Positions 23,321-35,110 of a stretch of DNA of 64,000 bases are shown here, one piece after another. How positions within the stretch are numbered: the first letter of the stretch is position 1; every line of letters starts with the position of its first letter. Under the pieces are notes generated by a model, which was not told the DNA's origin, did not search any database, and worked only from the letters and a program-made list of their open reading frames with translations. The stretch covers positions 1 through 64,000 of the forward strand of contig JAEVLN010000013.1 in the NCBI GenBank assembly GCA_018350325.1, read 5' to 3'. The position numbers and the translations under genes are program-made. The stretch is from Globodera rostochiensis (lineage: Eukaryota; Nematoda; Chromadorea; Rhabditida; Heteroderidae).

Positions 23321-24479
23321 GTGTATTTTTCGGAGAGATTTTTTTGATGGTGTTAGCGCTAGAAAAATTTTGATATATATGTTTAAGTATTGTTGAAAGA
23401 GATCCGCGTTTTATTTTAATAATAATTTTTTTTTAGTAGTATATGATTTGCATTTTTTATATTTTTTGTTTTAATGTTTAATGTAGACAATTAAATCAGT
23501 TAATTATTGTAGAAATAAAGTTTTTTTATGCATTCACATTAAAGCCAATTGATTTATATCTCCATTAATCAATCTACTTTATTTTAAACGGAACAACGGT
23601 ACCACTTGTGTTGAATTCGAAGTTAGGTCTGAATTCTGCTTTCATGAAATCTGCGGTCATTAGCCGTAAAAAATGCTAGACTTCTATTATAATAATAAAT
23701 GTGTTTTATTAATTTTTGTAAAAATGAATAAATAAGTTAAAAATCCCTCAATTTAATTATGACGCTGAGACCTTAGGCTTTGCATTTTTATGTAATTGTT
23801 AATAAGAGTTGAAGAGATCTCATCTAAATCTCCGCATAATGATCTTAATAAAAATAAAAATACTTAAAGCTAAGATATTAATAGGTTGATGTCTTCTAGC
23901 TTATGGTTTATTATATGTAGCAGGCCATTTTTTATGTTGGTGAAATAAATAATTATTAATATATAATAATATAAGGCATTTAATAATTTAATTCGTCAAT
24001 GCATGTTTATTTTTTAAACTTAATTCAATTTTTTATTTTAATTAGGGGTTATGTTATAAGATAATTTGTTAATTATTTTTTGCGTATAGAAATGCAATTT
24101 TGTATTAGCTCTTATTTTATTGATTTGTTATTTAACAACTTTTTGATGTTTAAAAAAAAAAATTTAAATTAATCAAATTTGATTTGATTGTAGTTTATTT
24201 ATATTATGCCCGTGATCGAAGCACAGTCAACAGTATGGGTGCCCATTTTTCCCTTCTTTCATTGCGTCATTCTCAACACAATTGTCAGATATCAGAGATT
24301 TTAATTGGTTTTTATTTTTGCTATTGATGCATTTTTGTTTATTTCGGTTTACAAAACTGCCCATCTTTCTATTATTTCTTTTGTTTCAAACATAACAATT
24401 AATACAAAAATTCAGATTTGAGTTATAGACAGAGATACTGTAATTTTTTAGTTCTAAGTAGAGTTAGTAGTCGGAAACA

Positions 24480-24930
24480 GTTTTTTTTGGAAAAACAGAG
24501 ATTTGAGACCAAAAATGGTCTCTATTAAGCCAAAAATTGGCAAAAGCGTTTATAGCAGGGGTGTGATCTCAAAATTTTAAAAGCAGCATCAAAACGTGAA
24601 AAAAACAGCAGTGAGCACCAAAAACCAGCAAATTTGAAATTTCTTCATTAAAATCAAAATAAATAAAAATTCCTTCATTCTTTAAATTTCTGGGTACAAA
24701 CAATTATTTTAGCAATTTCCTGCCACAAAACATATTCATTTTTTTTTAATTTTTCATTAATTTTCCAAAAAAGACAAGCATTTGGCCAAAAAGTCCACAC
24801 AGCTCCTGAAAACCCACTCCGCATACAAAAAAAAATGTAAAATTGATTCATTTGAATAAAATAGAAGGAATAAGAATGACTGAAGCGGCGGCTGCCGTCC
24901 CCCCCCCTCGCAAAAAACGATGTCACTCTT
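24480..24930. repeat. Repeat related to GC-hairpin family
   Basis: The left part has GAGATTTGAGACCAAAAATG, close to the GATTTGCAACCAAAATT word of the family at 14380 and 54215, and AGCAGGGGTGTGA, an hAT-like terminal word. The right end (24885-24915) has a C-run and GCGGCGGCTGCCGTCC, which in reverse complement resembles the GC-rich head. An 83-codon minus frame (24675-24926) lies inside and is probably repeat-derived. Confidence 0.35.
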
Positions 24931-25168
24931 CAGCCAGATGGTTAAACGTATAATTCAGTAATATTAATTTATTATTTTTAAACAAATAAATTGTAAAGTA
25001 CCTAAAGCTGTCAAACAAAATTTCTTCTGAAGCAACTGAAGTTTGCAGGCTGTGGTTGTGCTAAATTTTTTTGTTAAAAAATTTTTGGGACTATTAAAAC
25101 GAAATCCATTATATTATTACAAATTTTTTTTTATAAAACTGATAAAATAAACTACATCTTATATCTGT

Positions 25169-25423
25169 TTATTCTATACAATTTTTTAAAGTGGCATCAT
25201 AACTCAAATATGCATACAAAACATTCACAAGTAATTCATAATTAAATTTGTCAAAAAAAAATAGTTCTTTTATCAAATCCAAATAATTAACAAAAACTTT
25301 ATAATCAACTCTACACACATCTACATGATACCAATTAAAAAAACACATTGCGCCGCAATCTGAGTCAAAATACAGTAAATTCAAAACAACAAGCATAAAA
25401 CATAAAATAATTAACTTTTCCAT
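25169..25423 (-). CDS. Small ORF with signal-peptide-like start
   Basis: An ATG opens 84 codons on the minus strand. The first 20 residues (MEKLIILCFMLVVLNLLYFD) have a charged start and a hydrophobic core, like a signal peptide; several cysteines follow (DSDCGAMCFF, DVCRV, NCIE). This would be a small secreted or membrane peptide. However it runs against the local skew and its T-rich composition favours hydrophobic codons by chance. No family recognised. Confidence 0.33.
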   Translation of the reverse strand: MEKLIILCFMLVVLNLLYFDSDCGAMCFFNWYHVDVCRVDYKVFVNYLDLIKELFFFDKFNYELLVNVLYAYLSYDATLKNCIE

Positions 25424-26138
25424 TATTAGTAAATGAATGAAATAAGTAAGGTTGCTAGAACTTCGACTATGAACTCATAAAACTTTTTCACGCTTTTAAT
25501 GTTGATGGGCTGATGTTTCAGTTTAAAAACCATTTTATTACTAAATAAACATTAATTATGTATAAAAATGTCAATACTATACATAGATAAATGTGTGAAT
25601 TCAATCATTTTTGAATTTAAACTCAAATATTATTAAGATATCAGAAGATTTAATTTATTACCAAACCGTATAAATAACGTTCACACGGAATCATATATGA
25701 GTGTGCCGGGGAAGTGCCCACAATGATAATAACCTTTTGCTTTTAGCAATAGTTTTTTGAAATTTATCAAAATGCATATAATTTAACAAAAATACGGTAT
25801 GTTTTAAGTTTAAAACAAAATTTAAGATACGCTGCTAAAATTTAACAAATTAATTCATATGCTAATATATACATTGATTTAAACTCAATACGACGGAATT
25901 ATCATAACAAAATGCCAGGCTGTGCACCTTATTAGATACGCAAAACATTTCACTGTTTTATCATTGAAGACTAAAAACTGACGTGAAATAATTGAAAAAA
26001 AAATTTTAAAACAACTATAAATTTACTAAGACTTCAACTTCAAATTTGAAAACAATTAAAAGTAAAATATGCATGTGAAGCTTCAACAGCAGCTTAAAAA
26101 TTACAATTATATAACGTTGACATTATCAAGGATGCCAA

Positions 26139-26393
26139 ATGTTATCTTCTATAATTTACTTTTCCAAAACAAAAAAATTAAAAAAATTTACAAAACTTTG
26201 TATTTTTTCTGAAAGTGACAGTCGTACCTCGAGAGGACGAGCTACATCACACGAGATGCATCACGCATCAAAGTCAGAAAGCCGCAATTTATTTATGATA
26301 CAAAAACTAGTTAAATTACAGACTATAACCAGAATAAATAAAATCTTCGGTGTCAAAGAACGGAATTTTTTTGAAAGAGGAATTGATAATTGA
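26139..26393 (+). CDS. Candidate exon or small ORF, unknown protein
   Basis: An ATG opens an 84-codon frame to TGA. Its central part is GC-richer and polar, with CIFSESDSRTSRGRATSHEM and HHASKSESRNLFM, then a basic, hydrophobic helix-like end. The N-terminal 20 codons are AT-rich and may be chance extension. It agrees with the block skew. Serine/arginine-rich composition is seen but no domain. Confidence 0.42.
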   Translation: MLSSIIYFSKTKKLKKFTKLCIFSESDSRTSRGRATSHEMHHASKSESRNLFMIQKLVKLQTITRINKIFGVKERNFFERGIDN

Positions 26394-26869
26394 TTTGTTG
26401 GTCGAAAAATGGGAGAAGATGTTGGAGAATAATGGAGCATATTTTGATTAATGGTGCTTTATTTATTATTTTTATATTAATTTTTTAATAAAAATTTTCC
26501 ATTGTGTCAGAACTTATACAACACCCCAATAATTAAAGAACAAATTACTGTACTTTAACGCAAGCAATACATTAATAACAGCGAAGCATAAATTTTTAGA
26601 TACTAATTTGAATATGTTCATGAAAAACACTACCTCCATAATTTAGAATAAATGTAAAATTTAAAAAAAAAATTCCGCATTATAACATTGCATGTTTAAA
26701 TCTTATGAATATATTCTAAACTATAAAAGAAAAAATAAAAAGGCTCAAAAAAACTTTAATAATTGTTCAAAATTTAATAGAACCTGTAATTCAAACACCG
26801 TTAACAATTGACAATACACAATCTAAAAGAAATTATCACATGGGTAATTTTGTAATGCAAGCGAGGATG

Positions 26870-29760
26870 GTTGCGGGAAGGTATGTCTTTTTTTTTTTTT
26901 TTGGCGTTGATGTCTTTTTCCAGCAACTTTTGTTGGGAGCCTGTATTTGCATATCTTAATCTTATTGCGAAAATTGATTTGTTGGTTAAAATATTTATGA
27001 AATTTAGAATTTGAAATCTTTTAAGTAAATAAATACTTATTTATATATACACTTGGGCCTTTAAAACTTTCAAGGATTTTCCTTACTTTATGTTTTCTAT
27101 TTTATTTCTTTTATATTATTTTTATTCTAAAGTTTTGTAAAAAAATTGATTTTTTCTACTGTTAGAGTTTTTTTTAATTAATGATATCATTTTAAATTGA
27201 AGCGCGAAACAATTATCGAGGAGCTCTGGCGCACCATCATAAAATTTAATTTTATTAACGAAAAAATTTAAGGTGAATTCAAGCGAGACCTTTCAATTTG
27301 ATATCCATGAATCAGCATGAATTAAGGTATGAACAGTTTCCTTTAATTTCGATTTTTTAACCAATTTTTATTTGTAACCCTTGTTGTATCATTTATTTAT
27401 TACTAATACTTTTTTTTGCACGTTTTTGTTTGGGACAATTAATTCCTTCCGACCTTTAAGTAAATAACGAAAAATTTGATTTGTTTTAAAAGTTTGTTGT
27501 TTTTATTTTAAAGATTTTCAGACCCAGCAAAATTACATTTAATCTTTTGTTGTTGTAAAATATGTTTACTTTTATTTAAATGTCTTTTAAGTTAAACATT
27601 TAATTTATATTTGTTGTATATTATGGTTTTAGTTTGTTTGATAGCTTTGTGATATAATTGTCCATTTCTGGCTGGCCCGACATTTCTCTGATGCACTCGT
27701 CTAATTTAATTTTTTTTTTATTTGTATTCAAAAAATTCAAATATTACCTTTATTTTTCTTCAATCCCATCATTTCAATGGTTTGTCTTTACTATAAAATA
27801 AGTTGTAATATTGTAGCATATTTGCATAGCTGAATTGTTAGCATTTTTAAATTATTTTTTTAATTAAATTTTGGTTTTACTTGTTGTGCGTAAAGAATTT
27901 GCCCTTGGTCTTATAATTAAAGGCAGCTTTTTCATTTTTCAATATAATTAATTAAACAAATTTTATTCGCAAATTAATCTTAAAAGGGTTATAGTTTATT
28001 TTTGTCAGTTATATTACACGTATTTTTTAATTTTGCATTTTGTTTCAATTTTTCAGTTAGTTGAAAATAATATGAATTCAATTAATATGATTATATCAAA
28101 TACTTTAATTACTCAATTCAATCTTTTCTAAAAAATGGCAGATTTTGATATTTAAAAAAAAAAAACACTACGCCGCAAAAAATAACAAATAAAAACTTGT
28201 TTAATATCCCCACAAATACTTCTTCAAAGATGCCCTTCGCTCTAGTTGGCTAGCGTGCAAAATTCTCTTATTTTTGCCAGCTGACTGCGTTTACCAATTT
28301 GCTTCGCGCATTTAATGATATAAACTTTTTATTTATAATAAAAAAAAATTGATTTGAATAATTTTAAGAAATTCATTTGTTCTGTTTATCACAAATTTAT
28401 TCATTTTAATCATTTGATACTTTTTTAATTGCTTGATTTATATTAATTCTTCTGATTTTTAGTATTCTTGCTTTTATTATTTTTTAATGAAAAATATTTT
28501 CAAAACGGTTTTCAGGTCAGAAAAATCCAATAAAGTTTTTTGTTCTTTGTTTAATATAATTTGGTTACCTTTTATGAATATGATAAAATATATTTTTGTT
28601 AATTTTAGAACTTATTAATATATATTGTATTAATTTGCATATACCTTGCAATAAAAAAATTATTTAATTATAATTGGCGTTGCTCCCGTGCACAGTGCAC
28701 AAAACTATTGCTCGTCTTGCTCCTTGCGTACAATCCATCTTCAATCCCAATAGCTTTATCATTCGCCTGATTAATTAGAAATTATAAAATCGTAAAATAT
28801 ACAAATATATAATGAGTTTTTTTTAATATAAAAAAAGTAAAATAGTATAATCTATTTTTATTAAATATATTTCCTGACTATTCAAATTAATTTGTGAATT
28901 TTCCTTTAGTAATAGTATTTCTTGTTTTGTTTAATATTAAAAATGAATGCCCTTTGATTGGGATATTTGGTCTGTTATTTCAATTTTATAAGTTAAATTA
29001 TTATTTATTATTGGTCAACAACACATCTGAGAGACATTTTTGTACTATGATTTGTGTAAACTATAAAATTTTAACAAAACTCAAATTTAAATAGTCTTTA
29101 GTTTTTTCATTATGTTTTTTAACTATTGCCATTCTTTAAAAGTTTTTGTTTAATTTTTTGTATGCGGTCGAAGCTATCTGATTTAAAATAACTTTAATAA
29201 AAAAATAAATTTTTTATTCCATCGCCTTTTGATTTTAAAATAGTTTTTTTTATAACATTTAATACAAACATCTGGACTTTTATTGTTAAAAAAAAACATG
29301 TTGAAATCCACTCGTAAAATCAAACTTTTTTTTTCCACGAATTGCTCTTGAATCTAGCTTAGCAAGTATTAATAAAATTTGTTTTTATGTAACAATACAC
29401 TTCTCTAATATATTCAAAGTTTTTAAAATTAAAAAAAAACGTCATCTTTGCAAGCAAATTTTCTTAAATGGAAATTTTTTGAGTATTTTTATTTGTTAAA
29501 ATTTATTTGCATTCTAAAATATAATTATCAAAAAAAGGGGCCAATATTAATTGCTTTCACATAATCGTTTCGCATGATACAGAGACGCTTGCACTTTTTC
29601 CGGCATACAAAGATTTTGCGTTTATAAATTAAGTAATTAGTTTGGAAGCATTTTTTTGCCAGCTCGTTAAAATGCAAGTTTCACATCTATATTAAAAGAT
29701 TGTGTCCGTCCATGCGCAATATTTAATCCAAAAATTTTTGTTAAAATTATTTGAGCCTTA
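26870..29760 (-). other. T-rich skew block 6
   Basis: The plus strand is T-rich. It starts with a T-run at 26889-26901. GC rises slightly at 27205-27235, 27660-27695, 28225-28310 and 28680-28735, but no island gave a frame I trust. I see no supportable gene, RNA or repeat. The 66-codon plus frame at 28894 is AT-rich and not accepted. Confidence 0.5.
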
Positions 29761-30358
29761 TTTTAAATTAAATTATGGACAAGAAAAGTTTTATGACCAA
29801 TTAATGAATTCAATAAACGGAGAGCCTCATTAATAAAAATTATCCTTTATAATAAATATTTTATTTTACACAACTAAATATTCGTCTAGAAAATAATTTT
29901 GTAGCAATAATTCTATTAAACAAATTTCCCAACCATGAAGTTGCTTTACTTGATGCCTGAGCTTTATCTACTGACGTATATTATGATTATAAAACTAGAT
30001 ATTTACATTTAAATTAAAATAAAATTTCAATTCTTTCAAGATTAAAACAAGGTCGCATCGCCAAACAAGCGGCTTTCGGACACGCAAGGAAAAAACACAG
30101 GGGCAAAGCTCGGATTCGGAAAAAAACAATTTTCTAAAAAGCAAAATATCTTTAACTAATAAAAATATAAACATATTCAAAATAATTAATAGTTTGAGAC
30201 ACTATAAAACACCTTTTATTGCTTTTGTAATATTTAAAATGATAATTTACATTGATTATTGATAATACAAAAAAAATAAAAATAAAAAGCTATAACAAAA
30301 TAAATTAAAATTTTCAAATAAATAATTTCAATTCAGCCAATATAATTTTAATGCAGCC

Positions 30359-30433
30359 TCAGGGATGTATGTGAACCAGGTGGAATTCACTGGAAGGAAA
30401 AGACCTCGATATAATCTATATATTGATCAGTAA
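30359..30433 (+). CDS. Candidate terminal exon
   Basis: A TTTTAATGCAG acceptor is followed, after two phase bases, by 24 codons to TAA: SGMYVNQVEFTGRKRPRYNL and four more. The donor-like GTGGAA within it could also end a shorter exon. Unknown protein; low certainty. Confidence 0.27.
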   Translation, partial: SGMYVNQVEFTGRKRPRYNLYIDQ

Positions 30434-30667
30434 ATTAAATTAAAAATAAATACAGATACAAATAAAAAAAATTTCTAAAATAAGAGACCATAAATAATTT
30501 CTGGGTAACTTGTAATAAAGTTTTAATGCAGCTAAAGTGACAAATCTTGTATGTGAATAAAAAAGTCCCTACATCAGATAATTATAGACTTAAATAATTG
30601 TAAAAAAGATTGATTAACCAAAAAGCAACTTCAGCGCCGGAAGCAGCCAGCCGAATTAGAAATGTGA

Positions 30668-30770
30668 GATCAATGTTGCAGTTGCACCGCTTACTCATTT
30701 GAACCTTTCGATAAAATTGTTGCATCGATCTGCGAGGATGATCGGTACGTTATTGATATTGAAATCTCAA
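30668..30770 (+). CDS. Candidate exon, cysteine-containing
   Basis: After a GTGAG edge the frame reads 34 codons, including SCTAYSFEPFDKIVASICED and DRYVIDIEIS, then meets a donor-like GTATTA at 30771. The cysteines (QCCSC) could bind metal but no full motif is seen. A second plus frame over 30620-30710 (SAPEAASRIRNVRSM) is also open, so the frame is not certain. Confidence 0.38.
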
Positions 30771-30794
30771 GTATTAATGTTTTCTAAAAAAAAC

Positions 30795-31155
30795 ATTAAA
30801 GTTCAAATAATAAAAAAATCAATCAACCTTGCTATAAAAATGTTAAACTTAACCAATAAATTAGGTACTATGTAATCTCGACAGTGAGTGAATTCGACAG
30901 TTAATTATTTCACCACCTCAGTTTAAATGTACATGGCTTTTGTCGAAATCAATCACTGTCGAAATCAGTCACTAGCAGGCATCTTTATAGCTATATTTTT
31001 TATTGTTTAAAATTTCAACATTAAATTTTTGTTAAATGTCTTCATGACTGGTTTTAGCAATTACACAAACTAATTGCGCTTTTAAAATATCCGACTGAAG
31101 AAGAATTAATAAATTATGAACTGCAATTAAAAAAATATTAAAGTTCAAATAATAA
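30795..31155. repeat. Short direct duplication
   Basis: The 19-base word ATTAAAGTTCAAATAATAA occurs at 30795-30813 and again at 31137-31155, each preceded by an A-run and followed by similar AAAATCAA-rich sequence. The copies flank the inverted repeat at 30877-30972. Confidence 0.5.
30877..30972. repeat. Imperfect inverted repeat with tandem arms
   Basis: The left arm (CTCGACAGTGAGTGAATTCG onward, 30877-30901) pairs with the right arm (30941-30972), which is itself two tandem 16-base units, TGTCGAAATCA(A/G)TCAC. A 39-base spacer separates the arms. It could be a small foldback element or a protein-binding palindrome. Confidence 0.5.
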
Positions 31156-33131
31156 TAAAAAATCAACATTGATAACCAATAATAATTGATATTTTCATCA
31201 TAAATACATATTGACTTGGAATAATACATCAATGTTTTCTTCACCACTAACTTATCCAAATTTTTATTAAACATAGACAAAATTTGAAATAAAATCAACA
31301 AACAATAAAATTGTCAATAAATTGTCAAGACATTTTTATTATTAGCAATTAAAATTTACGATTGTATAAAAGAGAATTGATTATAATATTTAATAAAATA
31401 TTTTTTTGTTTTTTTTTGAAAACAATAAGCTTTTAATTATACAAATGATTTTGGCTTGGCAATAAAAAATTATGGAATTTAATTATAACAAATTTCTAAA
31501 AATATCATGCCAATCACGAACAATATAAGGAACATTAATTCTAAATGAAACCCAAAAAGAAATGTGCAATTTTCAAACAAATATTAACAAATTACAGATA
31601 TGTTATAAAATTTATAAATTCAGACAAAATATTTGGTTCACATTTACATGGTATGGGCAAGAAGATTTAAATTTACCTTTAAATAGTAATGAATTAATAA
31701 CTAATGTTGGAAAATCGGTTACCAATTAACCATATGAATAGAAAAAATTATGATAAAAAATAAAATTTTTAATTAAAACAATAATATTTATCTGCTAACA
31801 AGTGTAAGATTTAGTGGGAAAAACAAATAATCATAAGTTTGTTCAATTCATCGAATAATACCCAAAAAAAGACAATAAACATAAAAAATTACAAAAAATA
31901 CGGCTTTGACTCTTACAATCAAAATACAAATTATAGAACACTTTAACTCATATTGATTCAGCTTTTAAAAATTTCGGCATATAAAAATAAATAGCTCCGC
32001 TTGACGACAATTTGGGTGAAAGTGAAGAAAAACAAATTTTATGTAAAAATTTTTTAAATATTACAAATACAAACTTAAAAATTGCCAAAAATAAATTAGT
32101 GGGGTTATAAATTTATTTTACTTTAAATACTAAATTATTTTTGAAACAATAAATGTTTAATTTAATATACAAAGAATTTTTATTTATGTGAACTACCATT
32201 AGAATAAATACCTGCAGTAAAATTCATGGTGAGGAAAACGATTTTCAAGCACGTCAATGGGTACATGCCCCACAACAAGTCAATCAATTTTACATTTTTT
32301 TTGTTTCTTTTTTTTATTTTTGTTCAATAAAGGCAAAAATCACATTTCAATGGCTAAATGTTAAAGCAAAGAATACGGAACTCAAGAAGCACAATTATAA
32401 AAACCAATACAATATAATAAAAATTAAAATAACACTTTATTTGTATTTTTTCACTATTAATAATTCAAGTCAAAAAAATTAAAACAATTATATTATAATT
32501 ACATAAGGTTAATACACTAAGATCCCTCTGGTCATAAAATGACAAAAATCATGATTAAAGGAAGGAAGGGAAGTGGTATCCCATGGCTCAGGAAAGAGTA
32601 TGAAAAGATATAAAAAAAATTGATAAATGTAATTTCCAAAAGACTAATTAAAAATGGATTTAATTAAAATATACTTAACAATAATAAATAAGAAACCGGT
32701 TTGATAAATTCAATCGGTTGTTCACAATGATTTCTTTCTGCTATTGTATTATATTCTTAAAAATCATTCTGAATACATAAATAATGCTAAATCAATTGGA
32801 TCTTCAAAATATGAAGAATTTGCAAAAATAAAATCAAAATATAAAAGATAATGCTAAAGAACTTATTTTTGACTTTATAACGAGTCATATCCAAATATTC
32901 ATTAATCTGTTTTTATAAAATAATAATTAATTAAAATAAAAAATTTAATATAATACTAAAGTTCAATTGAAAAACAATCGATTGACTATTATTAATTTGT
33001 AATAACAAAAATTTCATAATCTATCAATAAATAATTTACCTTAAAGTAATTTCATATATTAATGGTATAAATATTTTTTAACACAATCACTTGGATTTGA
33101 GAAATGATATAAAATTTACAAATTAGAACTA

Positions 33132-33329
33132 GTGTTTTTAAGTGCAAGAAATAATCATAAATTTTTTAATGAGAAAATCCAATTAATATTTTTAACAATT
33201 CCCAGTTACTTCACGACAAATTTTACCCAGTGTAGAAATGATAAATTTGGATTTGTAATATGGCCAATCTTCAAGCAACATAATCTTAAAAGGGAAAAAA
33301 AGCACGATTGCAGATGTATAAAAATTTAA
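33132..33329 (+). CDS. Candidate exon, unknown protein
   Basis: A 65-codon plus frame follows an AACTAG acceptor-like edge (ends 33131). It includes NHKFFNEKIQLIFLTIPSYF and CRNDKFGFVIWPIF, then a basic tail with two cysteines (HDCRCIKI). Its strand agrees with the block. No family recognised. Confidence 0.4.
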   Translation: MFLSARNNHKFFNEKIQLIFLTIPSYFTTNFTQCRNDKFGFVIWPIFKQHNLKREKKHDCRCIKI

Positions 33330-33997
33330 AATCTCATTGAATTTACGAATTTTTTTTCAATGAAATCTTATAACAATATAATATGAATCGAATCATGAAA
33401 AAATTTAAAAAATATTATAATTAAAAAAATGAACCCAAATGACAAGAACCGGATAATTTTGCAGCTTTAAAAATCTATCGGTTTAAATTATGGAAGGTGT
33501 TTTATGGTAGGAAAAGTTGTAATAATAATAATACAACAAAAAATCCCAAGGCTCAAAAAATTGTTCAAAAAGTAATCTATATATATTTTTTTAATACTGT
33601 TTCATAAGAACTAAAAATGTCATTGGATTAAAAAATTATTGTTACACACGATTATTAAATAAAAGTAACTTATACAAAGACATCAATTACGATTTGAAAA
33701 ATATTAAAATCTAAATTTTAATTTAACTATTCTTATAAAATTACGGCATTGTTACCAATTATTGCCAACGGCTGCAACAAATATTTCAAAGGTGCATTTA
33801 TTAAAATAATTTCAGAAGAATATTGAACGAAATAAAAAAATTATTTGTTTATAACAACTAAACAATTAAAATATAATTGTTAAATCAAGTTTAAACGATT
33901 TTGTGTTGAGTGATTTCCAGAATTTGCTTACTAATTTAAATTAATAAAAAGAAGAATAAAAATCAAAAAAAAATTATAATAACTCTAAAAAAACTAA

Positions 33998-34087
33998 TCC
34001 TTGACTTTATTTTCTTGGTCAAATCGTGAAAGCATACGCTCGACTGCTCATGAACTTGAAAGGATGATAAGACAACTAAATATTTAA
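33998..34087 (+). CDS. Candidate exon, possible retroelement part
   Basis: A 29-codon frame from after TAA to TAA reads WSNRESIRSTAHELERMIRQ in its core, with good amphipathic character. It lies 0.7 kb upstream of the integrase remnant on the same strand, so it may belong to the same element (inference). Confidence 0.36.
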   Translation, partial: SLTLFSWSNRESIRSTAHELERMIRQLNI

Positions 34088-34259
34088 AAATTGAATTTAA
34101 TAAAAAAAGATGCATGGTTCGTTAAAAAAATAAAGCAATAAAATTTTCTATTATGTCAAATTCAAAAAAAGTAAATCCTAATTATGAACATCCCTATTTG
34201 CAACCAATTATAAAAGTGATTTGTCTTATAACTTCTAAAAGAATATTAATTCAATATAG

Positions 34260-34361
34260 TGGCAGCATGTATCTTATGTCGCACTATCCAAACAAAAATC
34301 AAAGTTTATGAAATTCGGAATTACCTGAAATTCAAGCAAGAGGATGTTGAAAAACAGGAAG
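34260..34361 (+). CDS. Candidate exon, possible retroelement part
   Basis: A TCAATATAG acceptor and a donor-like GAAG|GTTG bound 33 codons with ACILCRTIQTKIKVYEIRNY and FKQEDVEKQE. An alternative frame (WQHVSYVALSKQKSK) is shorter. Position upstream of the integrase remnant suggests the same element. Confidence 0.4.
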
Positions 34362-34503
34362 GTTGAAAAAAAACTCAAACTGAAATTTTTTTAAATCGAC
34401 AGATAATAGAATAAAACTTTAAATTTTTTTGCAATATAAACAAAAGGAAAAAAACGAACAAACAAACACAAACAATTAATTATTTTAAACATTAATAATC
34501 AAC

Positions 34504-34653
34504 ATGTTTTCAGACTTACCAAATAATACAATAACAAGGTGCACTAAACAAACACATTCCTCGAAATTACATAAAATAATTTCTAAAGATTTAAAGCCGA
34601 ATTGGACGCAGCACAAGACCGACCGCATTTATAAAAAAATCCGATCAATGTAA
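34504..34653 (+). CDS. Short ORF, possible retroelement part
   Basis: An ATG opens 49 codons to TAA, beginning MFSDLPNNTITRCTKQTH and containing ISKDLKPNWTQHKTDRIYKK. It is soluble and basic. It lies 155 bases upstream of the integrase frame and could be an earlier part of the same polyprotein. No motif diagnostic of reverse transcriptase or protease is seen. Confidence 0.42.
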   Translation: MFSDLPNNTITRCTKQTHSSKLHKIISKDLKPNWTQHKTDRIYKKIRSM

Positions 34654-34808
34654 AAATTAAAAATGTAAAGGTTTATTGCATTAAATGCCAAGAAAATAAA
34701 AGCAAACAAAACTTATTCAATAAATGATAAAAGAAATTTAAAAGAAATTCATAAAAATATTCAAAATACTCGCTCAATAATTACAAATATGGGGTTGTAA
34801 ATGCATAA

Positions 34809-35031
34809 ACAGGGAATCCGGTGCCACAATTGGCACCCCAAAAAAGATTCATTCGCTGTCGTGGGAAAGAGATCGTGAAATCAACTTTAGAAGAAATATA
34901 AAAATTATTGTCAATAAAGCAGCTCGGTAGCGGGGTATGACCCCCAAGCTAATGGCCTTGCGGAACGCGCAAACAGTACTTTAATTGCAGCTTGGTCTAA
35001 ACAATGCAAATTAATAATCTTAGTATTTTAA
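34809..35031 (+). pseudogene. Retroelement integrase core, broken
   Basis: The second frame (34918-35031) reads SSVAGYDPQANGLAERANST, the conserved block of retrotransposon DDE integrases (YxPQxNGxxER) whose E is the third catalytic residue. Just upstream, one base out of phase (34809-34901), is RFIRCRGKEIVKSTLEEI, which resembles the segment around the second catalytic Asp (…SDxGxEF…), but the Asp itself is missing. A TAA and a frame change separate the two. The enzyme would join element cDNA to host DNA. The piece is about 65 residues of a domain normally well over 100, so it is a relic. No long terminal repeats were found. Confidence 0.6.
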
Positions 35032-35055
35032 AATTAATTAATATAAAAATAAAAA

Positions 35056-35110
35056 TAAATGACCTTTAAATAAATTGTAAAAATAAAAGTAAATGACCTT
35101 TAAATAAATT
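35056..35110. repeat. Short tandem duplication, 34-base period
   Basis: TAAATGACCTTTAAATAAATT occurs at 35056-35076 and 35090-35110, separated by AT-rich filler. It lies 25 bases after the end of the integrase frame. Confidence 0.7.

Larger units (their letters stand above)
18830..24470 (-). other. T-rich skew block 4
   Basis: The plus strand is T-rich with mixed patches at 22240-22400 and 22560-22760. It carries candidate exons between 19300 and 21096 and the GC-rich patch at 23183. From 21100 to 23180 and from 23330 to 24470 I see only AT-rich sequence without a supportable gene. Confidence 0.55.
24470..26870 (+). other. A-rich skew block 5
   Basis: The plus strand is A-rich. It opens with repeat-like sequence (24480-24930), then holds a minus-strand signal-peptide-like frame at 25169-25423 and the plus candidate at 26139-26393. 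About 25430-26130 and 26400-26870 are AT-rich without visible features. Confidence 0.55.

Noticed and set aside
23185..23373. 62-codon plus ORF rich in G and P
   Set aside because: It is a translation of the CCGGGTA repeat patch; the same applies to the 79-codon plus ORF at 48083-48322.
31032..31301. 89-codon minus ORF with ATG-type start
   Set aside because: AT-rich, hydrophobic and leucine/isoleucine/tyrosine-only composition, against the block skew, and it includes the short direct repeat at 31137. Probably chance.
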